NCBI RefSeq assembly: GCF_016653295.1
Contig: NZ_NHSF01000021.1
Span: forward strand, 1 to 39,540
Length of the DNA stretch: 39,540 nucleotides
Source of the DNA: Halochromatium salexigens
Lineage (GTDB): Bacteria > Pseudomonadota > Gammaproteobacteria > Chromatiales > Chromatiaceae
Reading direction: 5' to 3'
Shown: in pieces, positions 24,956 through 34,273 of the stretch
Layout: each line of letters starts with the position of its first letter
Numbering within the stretch: the stretch's first letter is position 1
Notes under the pieces: model-generated
Told to the model about the DNA's origin: nothing
The model's input: only the letters and a program-made list of their open reading frames with translations
Database searches by the model: none
Made by a program: the position numbers and the translations under genes

Positions 24956-26343
24956 GCGGCATCAATACCCTCATCGATACCCTAATGCATCAAGTATTGG
25001 GGAAACGGGTCGATACACAGCAGCCCCGAGACCTCAATCCGCCGGTCAAGCCGATGTCGCCGGCGGATGCGCCCTCGGCGGTACGCAGCGATTCTCGTCT
25101 CGACGCTCGCTCGAACCCGCCCATCACGCAGACTGGCCGGGCGGCGGCGCGGGAGGCACCGTACACACAGGCGAGGCAGCCAGGTGGCGAGAGGCAGCCG
25201 ACCCCCTCGGCGCAGGTCAACTTTACCCCCACGGCGCGTTCCATCGCCGATCTCCTGCTGCGCTTCCCGGCCACGGCCACGGCCTCAGCGGTGCGCGTCA
25301 CGCAGCCTTTGTTCCCGAGCAATGCCCAACCAGCGCCAGCCCAAGTGGCCGAACACTTGCAAACCACGGTGCGGGAGAGTGGCCTGTTTTATGAGTCGCA
25401 TCTAGCGCGCTGGTATCGAGGCGGTTTCTCCCGGGAACAGCTCCAGCGCGAGCCCCAGATGTGGCGTCCGCTGGCCTCAAGCCAGGCTGCGCGGCAAACA
25501 GCGCAAGCGCCAACGGCAACGCCGCCGGGGCAAGCCGGTCAGGCTGGGCAGCAGGCGACACAAGCACCAACGGCAATGCCCCCGCAAACGAGTTTGCCAG
25601 CCTTTGTTCTGGGGCTATCGCGCGCGGCCGAGCCCTTGCCAGGGCTGGGCCAAGGCAAGGGGCCGGTGGCCATGGGCGCTGCGGCCACACCCGGTAGCGG
25701 AACGGCTGCCTCGGCGGCCACGGGTGCTCCCTCGACATCGTTTCCAGGGCAAGCCACTACTAGCATGCCAGGAACGGCAGCGAGTCTCGCCGCGACCGCA
25801 GCACGCGATGGCAGTATGCAACAGCAGGCCCAGGTCGCGAGTGCCGAGATGGCGGCGCTGCGTTCGGCGCCCCTGCAACGCGGCGGCGAGCCTATCCACG
25901 AGAGCTTGCAAGGGCTGGTGCGTCATCAACTCGAGCTGCTGGCGACGCCGGTACTCCGCTGGGAAGGCGATGTCTGGTCCGGCATCTTCATGGCGCTGAT
26001 GATCCAGCCTCCACCCAGACGCGATGACGGGCGCGAGCCGGCGGGTGAAGAGGCGGCCGAGCAGGAAGATGACGCCGATAAGGAGTGGCATTCCAGTATG
26101 ATGCTGCGGGTGAACGGATTGGGTGAGGTGAAGGTGAAGCTCTGGTTGAGCGAGTCTCGGCTCGATCTCGAACTGAGCACCGCCGATGCCGAGGTGCGAG
26201 CGGCCCTTGCCCGGGGCATCGATCGACTTAGGTTACGGCTCGAAGCGCATGCGTTGAGCGAGGTTGAGATTCGCCTGCGCTCGCTCGAACCTGAATCGGC
26301 GCCCGCGCCACCACCGGCGGCCGACGCCGAGGCGCGCGCATGA
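24952..26343 (+). CDS. fliK: Flagellar hook-length control protein FliK
   Basis: Secreted molecular ruler whose C-terminal domain triggers the FlhB substrate switch from hook to filament. The start is GTG at 24952, overlapping fliT. The N-terminus and middle are Pro/Ala/Gln-rich and low complexity, with a near-repeat of QAPTATPP and QAPTAMPP around residues 184-206. The C-terminal domain (about 300-450) has the Flg_hook core MLRVNGLGEVKVKLWLSESRLDLELSTADAEVRAALARGIDRLRLRLEA in essence. 463 residues. It is directly coupled to flhX by an ATGA overlap, pairing ruler with switch domain. Confidence 0.9.
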   Translation: MSGINTLIDTLMHQVLGKRVDTQQPRDLNPPVKPMSPADAPSAVRSDSRLDARSNPPITQTGRAAAREAPYTQARQPGGERQPTPSAQVNFTPTARSIADLLLRFPATATASAVRVTQPLFPSNAQPAPAQVAEHLQTTVRESGLFYESHLARWYRGGFSREQLQREPQMWRPLASSQAARQTAQAPTATPPGQAGQAGQQATQAPTAMPPQTSLPAFVLGLSRAAEPLPGLGQGKGPVAMGAAATPGSGTAASAATGAPSTSFPGQATTSMPGTAASLAATAARDGSMQQQAQVASAEMAALRSAPLQRGGEPIHESLQGLVRHQLELLATPVLRWEGDVWSGIFMALMIQPPPRRDDGREPAGEEAAEQEDDADKEWHSSMMLRVNGLGEVKVKLWLSESRLDLELSTADAEVRAALARGIDRLRLRLEAHALSEVEIRLRSLEPESAPAPPPAADAEARA

Positions 26344-26633
26344 GCGAGAGCCGCAACGATGAGCGGCTGCGTGCCGTTGCGCTTACCTATCGCGAGGACG
26401 ATGAGGCACCGCGCGTGCTGGCCAAGGGCTATGGCGAGATCGCCGAGCGTATCATCGAGGAGGCCGAGCGGCAGGGCATCTATGTCCATGGTGCCCCGGA
26501 GTTGGTGGCGTTGCTGATGAATCTCGATCTCGATGAGCAGATTCCACCCAATCTGTATCAGGTCATCGCCGAATTGCTCGTGTGGGTGCGGCAGATCGCC
26601 GACGAGCGCGAGCGCCCCGCGAGCACCAATTAG
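26340..26633 (+). CDS. flhX: Stand-alone FlhB C-terminal-domain protein (FlhX-like export switch)
   Basis: A 97-residue protein equivalent to the cytoplasmic C-terminal domain of FlhB/YscU, without membrane helices. It begins just after the place of the NPTH cleavage site: RAVALTYREDDEAPRVLAKGYGEIAERIIEEAERQGI, then YVHGAPELVALLMNLDLDEQIPPNLYQVIAELLVWV. NPTH itself is absent, so no self-cleavage is expected. FlhX of Helicobacter can replace the FlhB C-terminal fragment, so a role in the specificity switch is likely. It overlaps the fliK stop (ATGA). Its stop codon also overlaps that of the convergent MCP gene. Confidence 0.88.
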   Translation: MSESRNDERLRAVALTYREDDEAPRVLAKGYGEIAERIIEEAERQGIYVHGAPELVALLMNLDLDEQIPPNLYQVIAELLVWVRQIADERERPASTN

Positions 26634-27922
26634 GCCGCACGGCGCCGATGCCTTGCGCGGATGCTGTGCGCAAGATCCTCCGGGGTCAATGACTCCATCC
26701 AGTCTGCGGCCTCGTCAAAGTGATTGCCCGTGAAATGCGCTTCCACCTCGGGCGCGAGCCTGAACACGGCAACGGCCTTTCTCAGGCGCTCGGCCTCGGC
26801 TTCGACCTGGTCGGCCGCCTTTGCATCCTGTCGCACCAGATCCGCGTTCTGCTGGGTGACCTGATCCATCTGCGCGATGGCTTGGTTGACCTGCTCGATC
26901 CCATGACTCTGCTCTTGCGAGGACGAGGCGATCTCGTCCATGAGCGTGTTGATCTGATGGACGGCTGAGACGATCTCGTCAAAGGTCTCTCCGACCTTCT
27001 CCGCGCGGGCGGTGCCGACATCAACCTGCGTTGCCGAGGTTTCGACGAGCGTGCGAATTTCCTCGGCCGCATCGGTGCTGCGCCCGGCTAGACCGCGCAC
27101 CTCAGCAGCGACCAAGGCAAAGCCTTGGCCGTGCTCTCCGGCGCGGGCGGCCTCGGCCGAGGCGTTGAGCGCGAGCATATGGGTCTGGTGAGCGATGGCG
27201 TCGATGGTGTTGATAATCTCGGTGATCTGGTGCGAACGCTGGCGGAGTTCATGCATGGTGGCCACCAATGCGCTGATCGCCTCACCGCCGGCGCCGGCGG
27301 TGCGCGCCGATGTCTGTACGAGCCGACGCGCATGATGGGCATGGTCCGCATTCTGTTTGACCCTGGAAGAGAGCGTTTGCATGCGCGAAGCGGTCTTCTT
27401 CAAGCGCGCCACTTGCTGCTCGGTGCGGGCCGAGAAGGCATTGTTGCCGGTGGCGATATGCTGGGCACCCTGATGCACAGCGTCGCTGCTGAGACGCACC
27501 AGGGCGAGAGTTCGCGACAAGCGCTGCTGAAGCGCTTTCACAGCGGCGCAGAGCTGGCCGATCTCGTTACCGCCGAGGCGATCTAGGGGGACCGAGAGAT
27601 CGCCATAGGCCATGGCGTCGAAACCGGCGACGATGCGCTTTAGTGGGCGCAGGACATTGACGCTCACGCCCCGCAGCACAACGATCGTGATCAGGATCGC
27701 GGCCCCCAGCACGCCAAAGATCGCTAGACGAACTTGGTCCGCGATCGCGGCGAAGGCCTGCTGTTGTTCAATGCCGGTTGCACCGGCATGGGGTGCCAGC
27801 TCAGCCAGGGCGTTCGCGGACTGATCGAGCAAGAACAGGCCCAAGCCGCTGAGTAGACCGATCAGCAGCAAGAAGGTCCCGAGCACCAACATCCAGCTCA
27901 GCCGCATTGTCATGTTCTGCAT
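26630..27922 (-). CDS. Methyl-accepting chemotaxis protein with minimal periplasmic loop
   Basis: Chemoreceptor-like protein with TM1 (MLVLGTFLLLIGLLSGLGLFLL), a loop of only about 40 residues, TM2 (IFGVLGAAILITIVVLRGVSV), HAMP (LRPLKRIVAGFDAMAYGDLSVPLDRLGGNEIG) and a signalling domain with tip DAIAHQTHMLALNASAEAARAGEHGQGFALVA. No room exists for a usual ligand domain. The C-terminus is basic (HSIRARHRRRAA) and lacks a CheR-docking pentapeptide. ATG 27922 is preferred (MQNMTMRLSW); a TTG at 27946 would add eight residues. It ends the leftward cluster after cheW. Confidence 0.9.
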   Translation of the reverse strand: MQNMTMRLSWMLVLGTFLLLIGLLSGLGLFLLDQSANALAELAPHAGATGIEQQQAFAAIADQVRLAIFGVLGAAILITIVVLRGVSVNVLRPLKRIVAGFDAMAYGDLSVPLDRLGGNEIGQLCAAVKALQQRLSRTLALVRLSSDAVHQGAQHIATGNNAFSARTEQQVARLKKTASRMQTLSSRVKQNADHAHHARRLVQTSARTAGAGGEAISALVATMHELRQRSHQITEIINTIDAIAHQTHMLALNASAEAARAGEHGQGFALVAAEVRGLAGRSTDAAEEIRTLVETSATQVDVGTARAEKVGETFDEIVSAVHQINTLMDEIASSSQEQSHGIEQVNQAIAQMDQVTQQNADLVRQDAKAADQVEAEAERLRKAVAVFRLAPEVEAHFTGNHFDEAADWMESLTPEDLAHSIRARHRRRAA

Positions 27923-27986
27923 GCTCTGTCGCAGTGCCTGCCCCAAGCCGTGTCTCGCTGCGTGCCGGGCATGGTCAGGCGTCCCG

Positions 27987-28012
27987 TCTGGATTCGAGCG
28001 TTCTGGATTCGA
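27987..28012. repeat. 11-bp direct repeat between cheW and MCP
   Basis: TCTGGATTCGA occurs at 27987-27997 and again at 28002-28012, a 15-base period, in the 102-base gap between the cheW stop and the MCP start. It could be a regulator site or simple slippage; no promoter consensus was found with it. Confidence 0.4.
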
Positions 28013-28024
28013 TCGTCCAGGGAG

Positions 28025-28522
28025 TCAGTCGCCGACCTGGTCGACCAATGACATCTCCTTGCTGTTTAAGAGCTTGTCGATATCAACCAGGACGAGCATG
28101 CGATTCTCAAGGCTGCCCAAGCCGCTGAGGAAATCCGAGGACAGGCTCATGCCAAACTCCGGCGCGGGTTTGATCTGATCCGGGGTCAGGGTCATGACAT
28201 CAGAGACGCCATCGACAACGATGCCAACGATCCGCTCGGAGACATTGACCACGATCACCACGGTCTGGCCATCGTAGTCGACCTTGTCGAGGTTGAATTT
28301 GATGCGCAGGTCGACGATCGGCACGATCACACCGCGTAGATTGGTCACGCCCTTGATGAATTCAGGGGCGTTGGCGATACGGGTGACATTCTCGTAGCCG
28401 AGGATCTCTTGCACCTTAAGGATGTCGATGGCGTACTCTTCCTCGCCGAGCGAGAACACCAGATACTGCCGATTCTCGCCGTCGGAGGCGGTGAGGGTAT
28501 CCTCGGTGCTGTAACGATTCAT
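28025..28522 (-). CDS. cheW: Chemotaxis coupling protein CheW
   Basis: Adaptor linking CheA to chemoreceptors at the polar array. The family core is clear: [57 protein letters not shown], then [25 protein letters not shown]. 165 residues, normal. The start overlaps the cheA stop (ATGA), so CheW and CheA are made together. cheY, cheZ, cheR and cheB are not in the window and must be elsewhere. Confidence 0.97.
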   Translation of the reverse strand: MNRYSTEDTLTASDGENRQYLVFSLGEEEYAIDILKVQEILGYENVTRIANAPEFIKGVTNLRGVIVPIVDLRIKFNLDKVDYDGQTVVIVVNVSERIVGIVVDGVSDVMTLTPDQIKPAPEFGMSLSSDFLSGLGSLENRMLVLVDIDKLLNSKEMSLVDQVGD

Positions 28523-30702
28523 GAGAGGTCAACCTCCGTGGGTGAAAGCGGGGCTTTTTTGGGTGCCCTGGAGCGGGGCCCTTGGGCATCCTTCTTGCTC
28601 AGGCTGAGCTGATGCAGTCCGGGTATATCGAGGATCAGCGCAACGCTGCCATCGCCGAGGATGGTCGCCGCGGAGACCCCGGGAACCTTACGGTAATTGG
28701 TCTCGAGGTTCTTGACCACGACCTGCTGCTGACCAATGAGTTCTTCGACCAGGAGGGCATAGCGGCGACCCTCGCCCTGAACAATCACGGCAATGGACTG
28801 CAATGGATCGGTTTGGGCATCGGCCACATCCATGGCCTCATGGACGGCGACCACCGGCAAGTATTCATCGCGAATTCGCAGGACCAGATCCTGGCCGGCC
28901 ATCTCGTAGAGATCGTCCTTGGTTGGCTGCAGTGATTGCAGCACCGTGGAGAGTGGCAGGATGAAGATCTCTTGACCAACCTTGATCGACATGCCGTCGA
29001 GGATGGCGAGCGTCAGCGGCAGGACGATGCGGATGGTCGTGCCCTGGCCGGGCGTGGACATGATCTGCACATGGCCGCCAAGGCTCTGGATATTACGTTT
29101 GACCACATCCATGCCGACGCCGCGTCCGGAGACATCGGTCACCTCCTTGGCGGTCGAGAAGCCAGCCGCAAAGATCAGTTGCCAGACTTCGTCGTCGGTC
29201 ATGCTGTCGGAGACGTTGAGGCCGCTCTCGCGCGCCTTGGCGAGCAGTCTGTCGCGGTTCAGCCCGGCCCCGTCATCGATCACCTCGATGATGATGTTGC
29301 CACCCTGATGGCGCGCCGAGAGGGTCAGCTTACCCCTGCGTGGTTTGCCGGCGGCCTCGCGCTCCTCGGGCAGTTCGATGCCATGGTCGAGACTGTTGCG
29401 CACCAAATGGGTCAGTGGGTCGATGATGCGTTCGGTGAGGCTTTTGTCGAGTTCGGTCGATTCGCCTTCGGTGCAGAGTTCGATCTCCTTGCCGAGCTTG
29501 CTCGAGGTCTCGCGCACGACGCGCGGAAAACGGCTGAAGACGAAGTCCATCGGGATCATGCGGATCGACATCACCGATTCCTGCAGATCGCGGGCGTTGC
29601 GCTGCAGCAGGCTCATGCCATTGATCAGCGCGCCGTTGGTCACGCCGTCGAGTTCGCTGACGGTCTGATCGAGCATCGACTGAGTGATGATCAGTTCGCC
29701 GACCAGGTTGATGATCTGATCGACCTTCTCGACCGAAACGCGGATCGACGAGGATTCGGCGCCAGCCTTGGGCTTGGGCTTGGCCGCCGGTTTCCCAGCG
29801 GGCTTCTTGGGGTCGGCCGGAGGCTGCTCTGGAGGCTCGATGGCCGGCCCGGCCTTGGCTGGCGCGGGCGCTTCGGCTGCCGGCGCTGTTGCAGCCGATT
29901 GTTCGGCGGGTTCAGTTTGAGCTGGCGTTGGCTGTTGCGCGCGCGGTTCGGTTGCTTCAGCGCTTGACTGACCAGCGAGCACGGTGCTGGTTTCGATCTG
30001 TTCGGGTTCGATGATGAAACACATCACCGACTCGATATCATCGGCGCTGGTGGTGGTTTCGAGCACGACCTCGTAGCGGCTCTCGTCGCCGGAACGGCGG
30101 TGGATCGTGCCAAACTGCTCGAGTTCCTCGACGAGCAGCGCGCGGTTCTCCTCGCTCACGCCCAGCAACGCGATGAGCAGCTGTTCACCCGCGGGCGCCT
30201 CGGTGGTGGGTGCCGTCTCGGCTTGCGGGGGCGTTTCGGCCTCCGGGGCCGAAGCGGGTTCCTGGGGCTTAGTCGCGGGCGCCGCAGCCGGACCCGGACC
30301 CTCGAGGTTATTGCCAATCTCTTCCAAGGCCAACTGCCGCAGGGTTTTGCAGATGCGCTCGAAGGCCTCTTGATCGGGCTCCTCGCCGTTGCGATAAGCA
30401 GTGAGCTGATCGTTCAGCATATCCTTGGTTTCCAGGAAGGTGTCGACGATATCGCGACGCAGCTTAAGCTCCCCATGACGGGCATGGTCGAGTAGGTTCT
30501 CGAACAAGTGGGTGGTGTTTTGTAGGGCCTCGAAACCAAAGGTTCCGGCGCCCCCCTTGATCGAGTGAGCGGTCCGGAAGATGGCGTTGAGCTGCTCGGG
30601 ATCCGGGTTATCGACATCAAGTTCGAGAAGATGACGCTCCATGTCCGCCAGCAATTCTTCGGCTTCCTCGAAGAAGGTGTCGTAGAAATCGGTAATATCC
30701 AT
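28519..30702 (-). CDS. cheA: Chemotaxis histidine kinase CheA
   Basis: Cytoplasmic kinase that passes phosphate to CheY and CheB. Domains: P1 Hpt with [13 protein letters not shown] (H46), a Pro/Ala/Glu-rich linker, a P2 CheY-binding domain near 170-240 ([27 protein letters not shown]), a second long linker, P3 dimerisation ([26 protein letters not shown]), P4 ATPase ([38 protein letters not shown]) and P5 CheW-like. At 727 residues it is longer than the E. coli protein because of the linkers. It lies 42 bases after flhC and overlaps cheW. Confidence 0.97.
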   Translation of the reverse strand: MDITDFYDTFFEEAEELLADMERHLLELDVDNPDPEQLNAIFRTAHSIKGGAGTFGFEALQNTTHLFENLLDHARHGELKLRRDIVDTFLETKDMLNDQLTAYRNGEEPDQEAFERICKTLRQLALEEIGNNLEGPGPAAAPATKPQEPASAPEAETPPQAETAPTTEAPAGEQLLIALLGVSEENRALLVEELEQFGTIHRRSGDESRYEVVLETTTSADDIESVMCFIIEPEQIETSTVLAGQSSAEATEPRAQQPTPAQTEPAEQSAATAPAAEAPAPAKAGPAIEPPEQPPADPKKPAGKPAAKPKPKAGAESSSIRVSVEKVDQIINLVGELIITQSMLDQTVSELDGVTNGALINGMSLLQRNARDLQESVMSIRMIPMDFVFSRFPRVVRETSSKLGKEIELCTEGESTELDKSLTERIIDPLTHLVRNSLDHGIELPEEREAAGKPRRGKLTLSARHQGGNIIIEVIDDGAGLNRDRLLAKARESGLNVSDSMTDDEVWQLIFAAGFSTAKEVTDVSGRGVGMDVVKRNIQSLGGHVQIMSTPGQGTTIRIVLPLTLAILDGMSIKVGQEIFILPLSTVLQSLQPTKDDLYEMAGQDLVLRIRDEYLPVVAVHEAMDVADAQTDPLQSIAVIVQGEGRRYALLVEELIGQQQVVVKNLETNYRKVPGVSAATILGDGSVALILDIPGLHQLSLSKKDAQGPRSRAPKKAPLSPTEVDLS

Positions 30703-30744
30703 CCGCGTTTCCTGCTCCCGAGTTGTCGACTGGGGGCGAGCTAG

Positions 30745-31314
30745 TCAGAGATGACAACGGCGCGAAGGCGTCGACGCCAAGCCGTTTACAGCGACCGCGC
30801 TACGCAGGGTTTTGCCGGCGCGAGAGGGCGGGTGACAGATGCCGCAGACATAGTCCTGATTAGGCGTATAGGCATGCACGACGAATTGACCGCCACAGCG
30901 CGTGCAACAGGTCAACTGTAGCAGATCATTCTCGAAGAAGCGCATCAGCGTCCAGGCGCGGGTCAAGCCCAGCACCGTGTCTTGCCCGCCGATGCGCACC
31001 TGTTCCTGATACAGACGGAAGGCGCGCACAAAGGCATCGATGCGTTCACAGCCGTAGTCTTCATGCAGGCGGTGGTAGATATTGATGAACAGCGATGCAT
31101 GCAGATTGGGCAGCCAGGTAATGAACCAATCGGTGGAGAAGGGCAGCATCCCCTTTGGCGGGGATTTGCCGCGCAGTTCCTTATAGAGCTTGGTCAGATA
31201 GGCGCGGCTGAGATCGGTTTCGGTTTCGAGAACCTGCAAACGGGCACCAAGCTCAATCAAATCGATGGCGAGCTGCACCTGCTGCATTTCGGTGACTGGA
31301 CTTTTGAGTGCCAT
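30745..31314 (-). CDS. flhC: Flagellar transcriptional regulator FlhC
   Basis: Subunit of the FlhD4C2 activator, master regulator of flagellar class II promoters in enterobacteria and betaproteobacteria. C137, C140, C157 and C160 (CTRCGG...CGICHP) fall at the same residue numbers as the zinc ligands of E. coli FlhC. GARLQVLETETDLSRAYLTKLYKELRGKSPPKGMLPFSTDWF is the conserved N-terminal core. 189 residues, normal. Only three bases separate it from the flhD stop, so the two subunits are co-translated. Confidence 0.97.
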   Translation of the reverse strand: MALKSPVTEMQQVQLAIDLIELGARLQVLETETDLSRAYLTKLYKELRGKSPPKGMLPFSTDWFITWLPNLHASLFINIYHRLHEDYGCERIDAFVRAFRLYQEQVRIGGQDTVLGLTRAWTLMRFFENDLLQLTCCTRCGGQFVVHAYTPNQDYVCGICHPPSRAGKTLRSAVAVNGLASTPSRRCHL

Positions 31315-31317
31315 GGC

Positions 31318-31647
31318 TCAAGTCTCCGTGTTCTCGGCTCCGGCTTGAGGCTGAGAGGCCATCAGGAGCGAGGAGTGAAAGCCTGATAGGTCGTGTTCGC
31401 GCGGCTGACGGGTGACCGCGCGCAGCTGCGCGGCGTCCTCATAGCCAAAGCGGCACAGGAGTTGATTGCTGCGCGCAAGCTTGGCGAGCTGACGCGCGCT
31501 CAGCGATAGCAGCTGTTCGGCCATGTCGCTGTCGATCTTGAGACGAAACATGGCGCTGGGCCGGTCGTGCCGCAGCATGCGCTGGGCAAGCAGCAGATAG
31601 GCCAGGTTGAGGTCTTCGATCTCATTGATCAGGCTGGTTTCGTTCAT
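31318..31647 (-). CDS. flhD: Flagellar transcriptional regulator FlhD
   Basis: Partner of FlhC in the flagellar activator complex. The core EIEDLNLAYLLLAQRMLRHDRPSAMFRLKIDSDMAEQLLSLSARQLAKLARSNQLLCRFGYED is typical, with the Cys (LLCRF) that forms an inter-subunit disulfide in E. coli. 109 residues. Its ATG overlaps the stop of the upstream MCP (ATGA), so no dedicated intergenic promoter exists, unlike the long regulated flhDC promoter of enterobacteria. Confidence 0.97.
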   Translation of the reverse strand: MNETSLINEIEDLNLAYLLLAQRMLRHDRPSAMFRLKIDSDMAEQLLSLSARQLAKLARSNQLLCRFGYEDAAQLRAVTRQPREHDLSGFHSSLLMASQPQAGAENTET

Positions 31648-33551
31648 CGGTCCCTGGGCTCGGTTCGCGGCGAGGATGGCTCGGAGCGAGGCAGCGCCGG
31701 ACGCGCGTCATGCAGCTCGGCGCCGAGTTCGAAGGCATCGATGAGCGCGTTCAGATGCTCGGCGAGTTCGCGCATCTGGGCCGCCGAGGAGGATGTCTGG
31801 TTGACCATGGCGGCGTTCTGCTGTGTCACTGTGTCCAATTCCGTGACGGCGGTGTTGACTTCGGCGACGCCGGAACTTTGCTCGCGAGTGCTCGCGCTGA
31901 TCTCCTCCAGCACATCATGAACGCTGTTGATGCTGGTCATGATCTTGCCCATGGTTTGGCTGGCTTGCCGCACCCTGTCGGTGCCCAGGCGGGAGGTTTC
32001 CACCGACTCGTTGATGACCGTGCGAATCTCGCGCGCGGCCTCCCGGGAGCGCTCGGCAAGGGTGCGGACCTCCTGCGCGACCACCCCGAAGCCCAGGCCA
32101 TGTTCGCCGGCGCGCGCCGCCTCGACCGAGGCATTGAGCGCGAGGATATTGGTTTGAAACGCAATGCCGTCGATCAAGGTCACGATATCGGTGATGCGTG
32201 ACGAGGCCCGGTCGATATCCTGCATCGTGGTTTCGAGTTCTTGCATGGCCGAGGAGCCTTGCTCGACTACCTCGCTGGCCTCGGCGGAGAGCGAACTGGC
32301 CTGATTAGCGGACTCAGCGCTGTGCGCCACGGTCGAGGAAATCTCCTCCATGGCTGCTGAGGTTTGCTGCAGATTAGAGGCGGCCTCATCACTGCGGCTG
32401 GCGAGATCCTCGCTGCTCTTGGCAATGGCGCCGGCGGTTTGAGAGACGTCCAGGGCACTCGTCTTGACCTCTTGCAAGGTCGCCTGCATGCGCGAGACAA
32501 AGGCATTGAATTGATGGGCGAGTTCGCTGAGTTCATCGCGCCCGCTGTCATCGAGCCGGCGGGTCAGATCCCCTTCGCCCTCGGCAATATTACCCATTGC
32601 CTCTGCGGTTTGTTTGATCGGTTGGGTAATGGTGCGAGCAATCAACAACGCCAACAGGATGCCGACGCCGAGGGTGAGGGCCGTGATCAGCAGGGCCGCA
32701 TTGCGGGCGTTGGCCGCACGTTCGAGGTAAGAAGAACGGTCGAACGCCACCTCGAGTACACCGGCCGGCTCCCCGGAAAAGTCTCGGACGAGCGCGCCCA
32801 TCACCGCCAACGGCGTGCCGGCATGGGTGCCGTGCTCGATCGGCTCCTCGCCGTTCATCGCCGCTTCCAGTGCTGGCTCGCTGAGCAGCGGCTGATCGCC
32901 AACGCTCGAGGCAAACGTGTTGAAGCCGGCGTCATCGGGTAGGCGCAGTGCGGCTTCAGCGCCATACTGAGCGTTGAAACGCTCGAAGAAGTCTTGGCCG
33001 AAGCTCATGCCGAACTCCAGGGAGCCGATGTGTTCGCCCTGCCAGGCGACCGGCACCAGGCTGCGAATGCCAAGCCCATAGACACCCCGCTCCAGACCCG
33101 AGATGGGGGCCCGGTTGCGGTTGGTCTCGATAATGGTCTGGCGGATGTCGGTGAGGTCATCGCCAAACTTTTCCGGGGCGTGCACGCGCAGGAAGGAGGT
33201 TGCTGGTGGCCGGTGGAACTGGAACTGGGCGATGCCATGATCGGCTTTCAGCTGATCGAAGCCGGGCACGAACCAGTCCGCAAGCTGTTCGCGCTCGCCC
33301 TCGGCGAAGGCTTGCTGCACCTCGGGGATGCCAGCGATTAGCGCACTCATGGCACTGCCCCGGCGGCTCTCCGCCTCCAGCGCGGCCACCAGATTGCCAT
33401 GCAGGGAGCGCAGCTCGCGCCGCTCGGCTTCCTGAATCACCGCGTCGAGGCGGTTGAGGAGAAAGGGGACGATGATGGCGATCGCCAGCAGCAGCATGGC
33501 GATAAAGCCAGCAACGATGCGGGCTCCAATGGGAAAGTGATTGAGTCGCAT
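31644..33551 (-). CDS. Methyl-accepting chemotaxis protein, double-Cache type
   Basis: Chemoreceptor of 635 residues. TM1 (ARIVAGFIAMLLLAIAIIVPFLL), a large periplasmic region to about 280, TM2 (ALLITALTLGVGILLALLIARTI), HAMP and a signalling domain with tip DGIAFQTNILALNASVEAARAGEHGLGFGVVA. The periplasmic part resembles dCache_3 domains: GIAQFQFHRPPATSFLRVHAPEKFGDDLTDIRQTI, then GLERGVYGLGIRSLVPV. No tether pentapeptide is seen at the C-terminus. It sits between motB and flhD, 48 bases after motB, and is translationally coupled to flhD. The ligand is unknown. Confidence 0.93.
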   Translation of the reverse strand: MRLNHFPIGARIVAGFIAMLLLAIAIIVPFLLNRLDAVIQEAERRELRSLHGNLVAALEAESRRGSAMSALIAGIPEVQQAFAEGEREQLADWFVPGFDQLKADHGIAQFQFHRPPATSFLRVHAPEKFGDDLTDIRQTIIETNRNRAPISGLERGVYGLGIRSLVPVAWQGEHIGSLEFGMSFGQDFFERFNAQYGAEAALRLPDDAGFNTFASSVGDQPLLSEPALEAAMNGEEPIEHGTHAGTPLAVMGALVRDFSGEPAGVLEVAFDRSSYLERAANARNAALLITALTLGVGILLALLIARTITQPIKQTAEAMGNIAEGEGDLTRRLDDSGRDELSELAHQFNAFVSRMQATLQEVKTSALDVSQTAGAIAKSSEDLASRSDEAASNLQQTSAAMEEISSTVAHSAESANQASSLSAEASEVVEQGSSAMQELETTMQDIDRASSRITDIVTLIDGIAFQTNILALNASVEAARAGEHGLGFGVVAQEVRTLAERSREAAREIRTVINESVETSRLGTDRVRQASQTMGKIMTSINSVHDVLEEISASTREQSSGVAEVNTAVTELDTVTQQNAAMVNQTSSSAAQMRELAEHLNALIDAFELGAELHDARPALPRSEPSSPRTEPRDR

Positions 33552-33599
33552 GGCTTCAGGTTTCGCTGGGTGCTTGCTGATGGATACAGGTTGATCGAC

Positions 33600-34244
33600 C
33601 TACAAAGTTTGCTTCAACAAGAGTTCGACTCGACGGTTGGCAGCGCGCCCTTCAGGCGTCTCGTTACTTTCCAGTGGTTGGGTATCGGCATAACCGATCG
33701 CGCGCAAGCGGGTTTCCGGGATACCCGCCGCGCTCAGATAGCGTAACACCGCGATCGCGCGCGCCGTCGACAGCTCCCAATTGGAGGGGAAACGCGCGGT
33801 GGCGATGGGGATGTTATCGGTGTGGCCCTCGACGGAGATCTGCCCCTCGAAGCTCTCTAGCATCGGAACCAACGACTCGATGACCTCGCCACCGCCCGCG
33901 GTCAGCTCGGCCTGACCGCTCTTGAATAAGAGGTTGTCATCGATACGCAGCGTGATCCCTTGTTCGCCTTCGTCAACGCTGACCCCTTCCATCTGTAAGC
34001 CTTCGAAACGCGGTTGCAGGCCGTCGTGGCGTGGCTGGATACCGCTGGCCTTGGGGCCGATCTCGGCCGAGGGGATGCCCGGTTGCGTCTGCGTCTCATA
34101 CTCGGCCTTGCCCAGCATCGACACCATCAACACGAACAGCGTGATCAGCAGCGTCAGGACATCGAGATAGCTGATCAGCCAGCTTTCGGTTTGATCGCCT
34201 CCACGCGGGGTTTCGAGCATCGAGACGCGGGCACGCTGCACCAT
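33600..34244 (-). CDS. motB: Flagellar stator protein MotB (short MotD-like form)
   Basis: Stator subunit anchored to peptidoglycan. The single membrane helix SYLDVLTLLITLFVLMVSM carries the essential Asp (D28) that conducts the driving ion. The OmpA-like domain (about 110-210) reads ISVEGHTDNIPIATARFPSNWELSTARAIAVLRYL, then RLRAIGYADTQPLESNETPEGRAANRRVEL. 214 residues, far shorter than the 308 of E. coli MotB and closer to MotD-type proteins. It follows motA by 29 bases. Coupling ion (proton or sodium) cannot be told. Confidence 0.93.
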   Translation of the reverse strand: MVQRARVSMLETPRGGDQTESWLISYLDVLTLLITLFVLMVSMLGKAEYETQTQPGIPSAEIGPKASGIQPRHDGLQPRFEGLQMEGVSVDEGEQGITLRIDDNLLFKSGQAELTAGGGEVIESLVPMLESFEGQISVEGHTDNIPIATARFPSNWELSTARAIAVLRYLSAAGIPETRLRAIGYADTQPLESNETPEGRAANRRVELLLKQTL

Positions 34245-34273
34245 GGGTTACATTCTCCTGACTCGTTTCCGGG

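Noticed and set aside
25461-25697. Possible gene inside the low-complexity part of fliK
   Set aside because: The Ala/Gly-rich frame arises from the Pro/Ala/Gln repeats of fliK read in another frame.
28936-29967. Open frame of 343 codons antisense to cheA
   Set aside because: Shadow frame over the conserved CheA kinase domains; composition is repetitive Asp/His/Gly/Leu.
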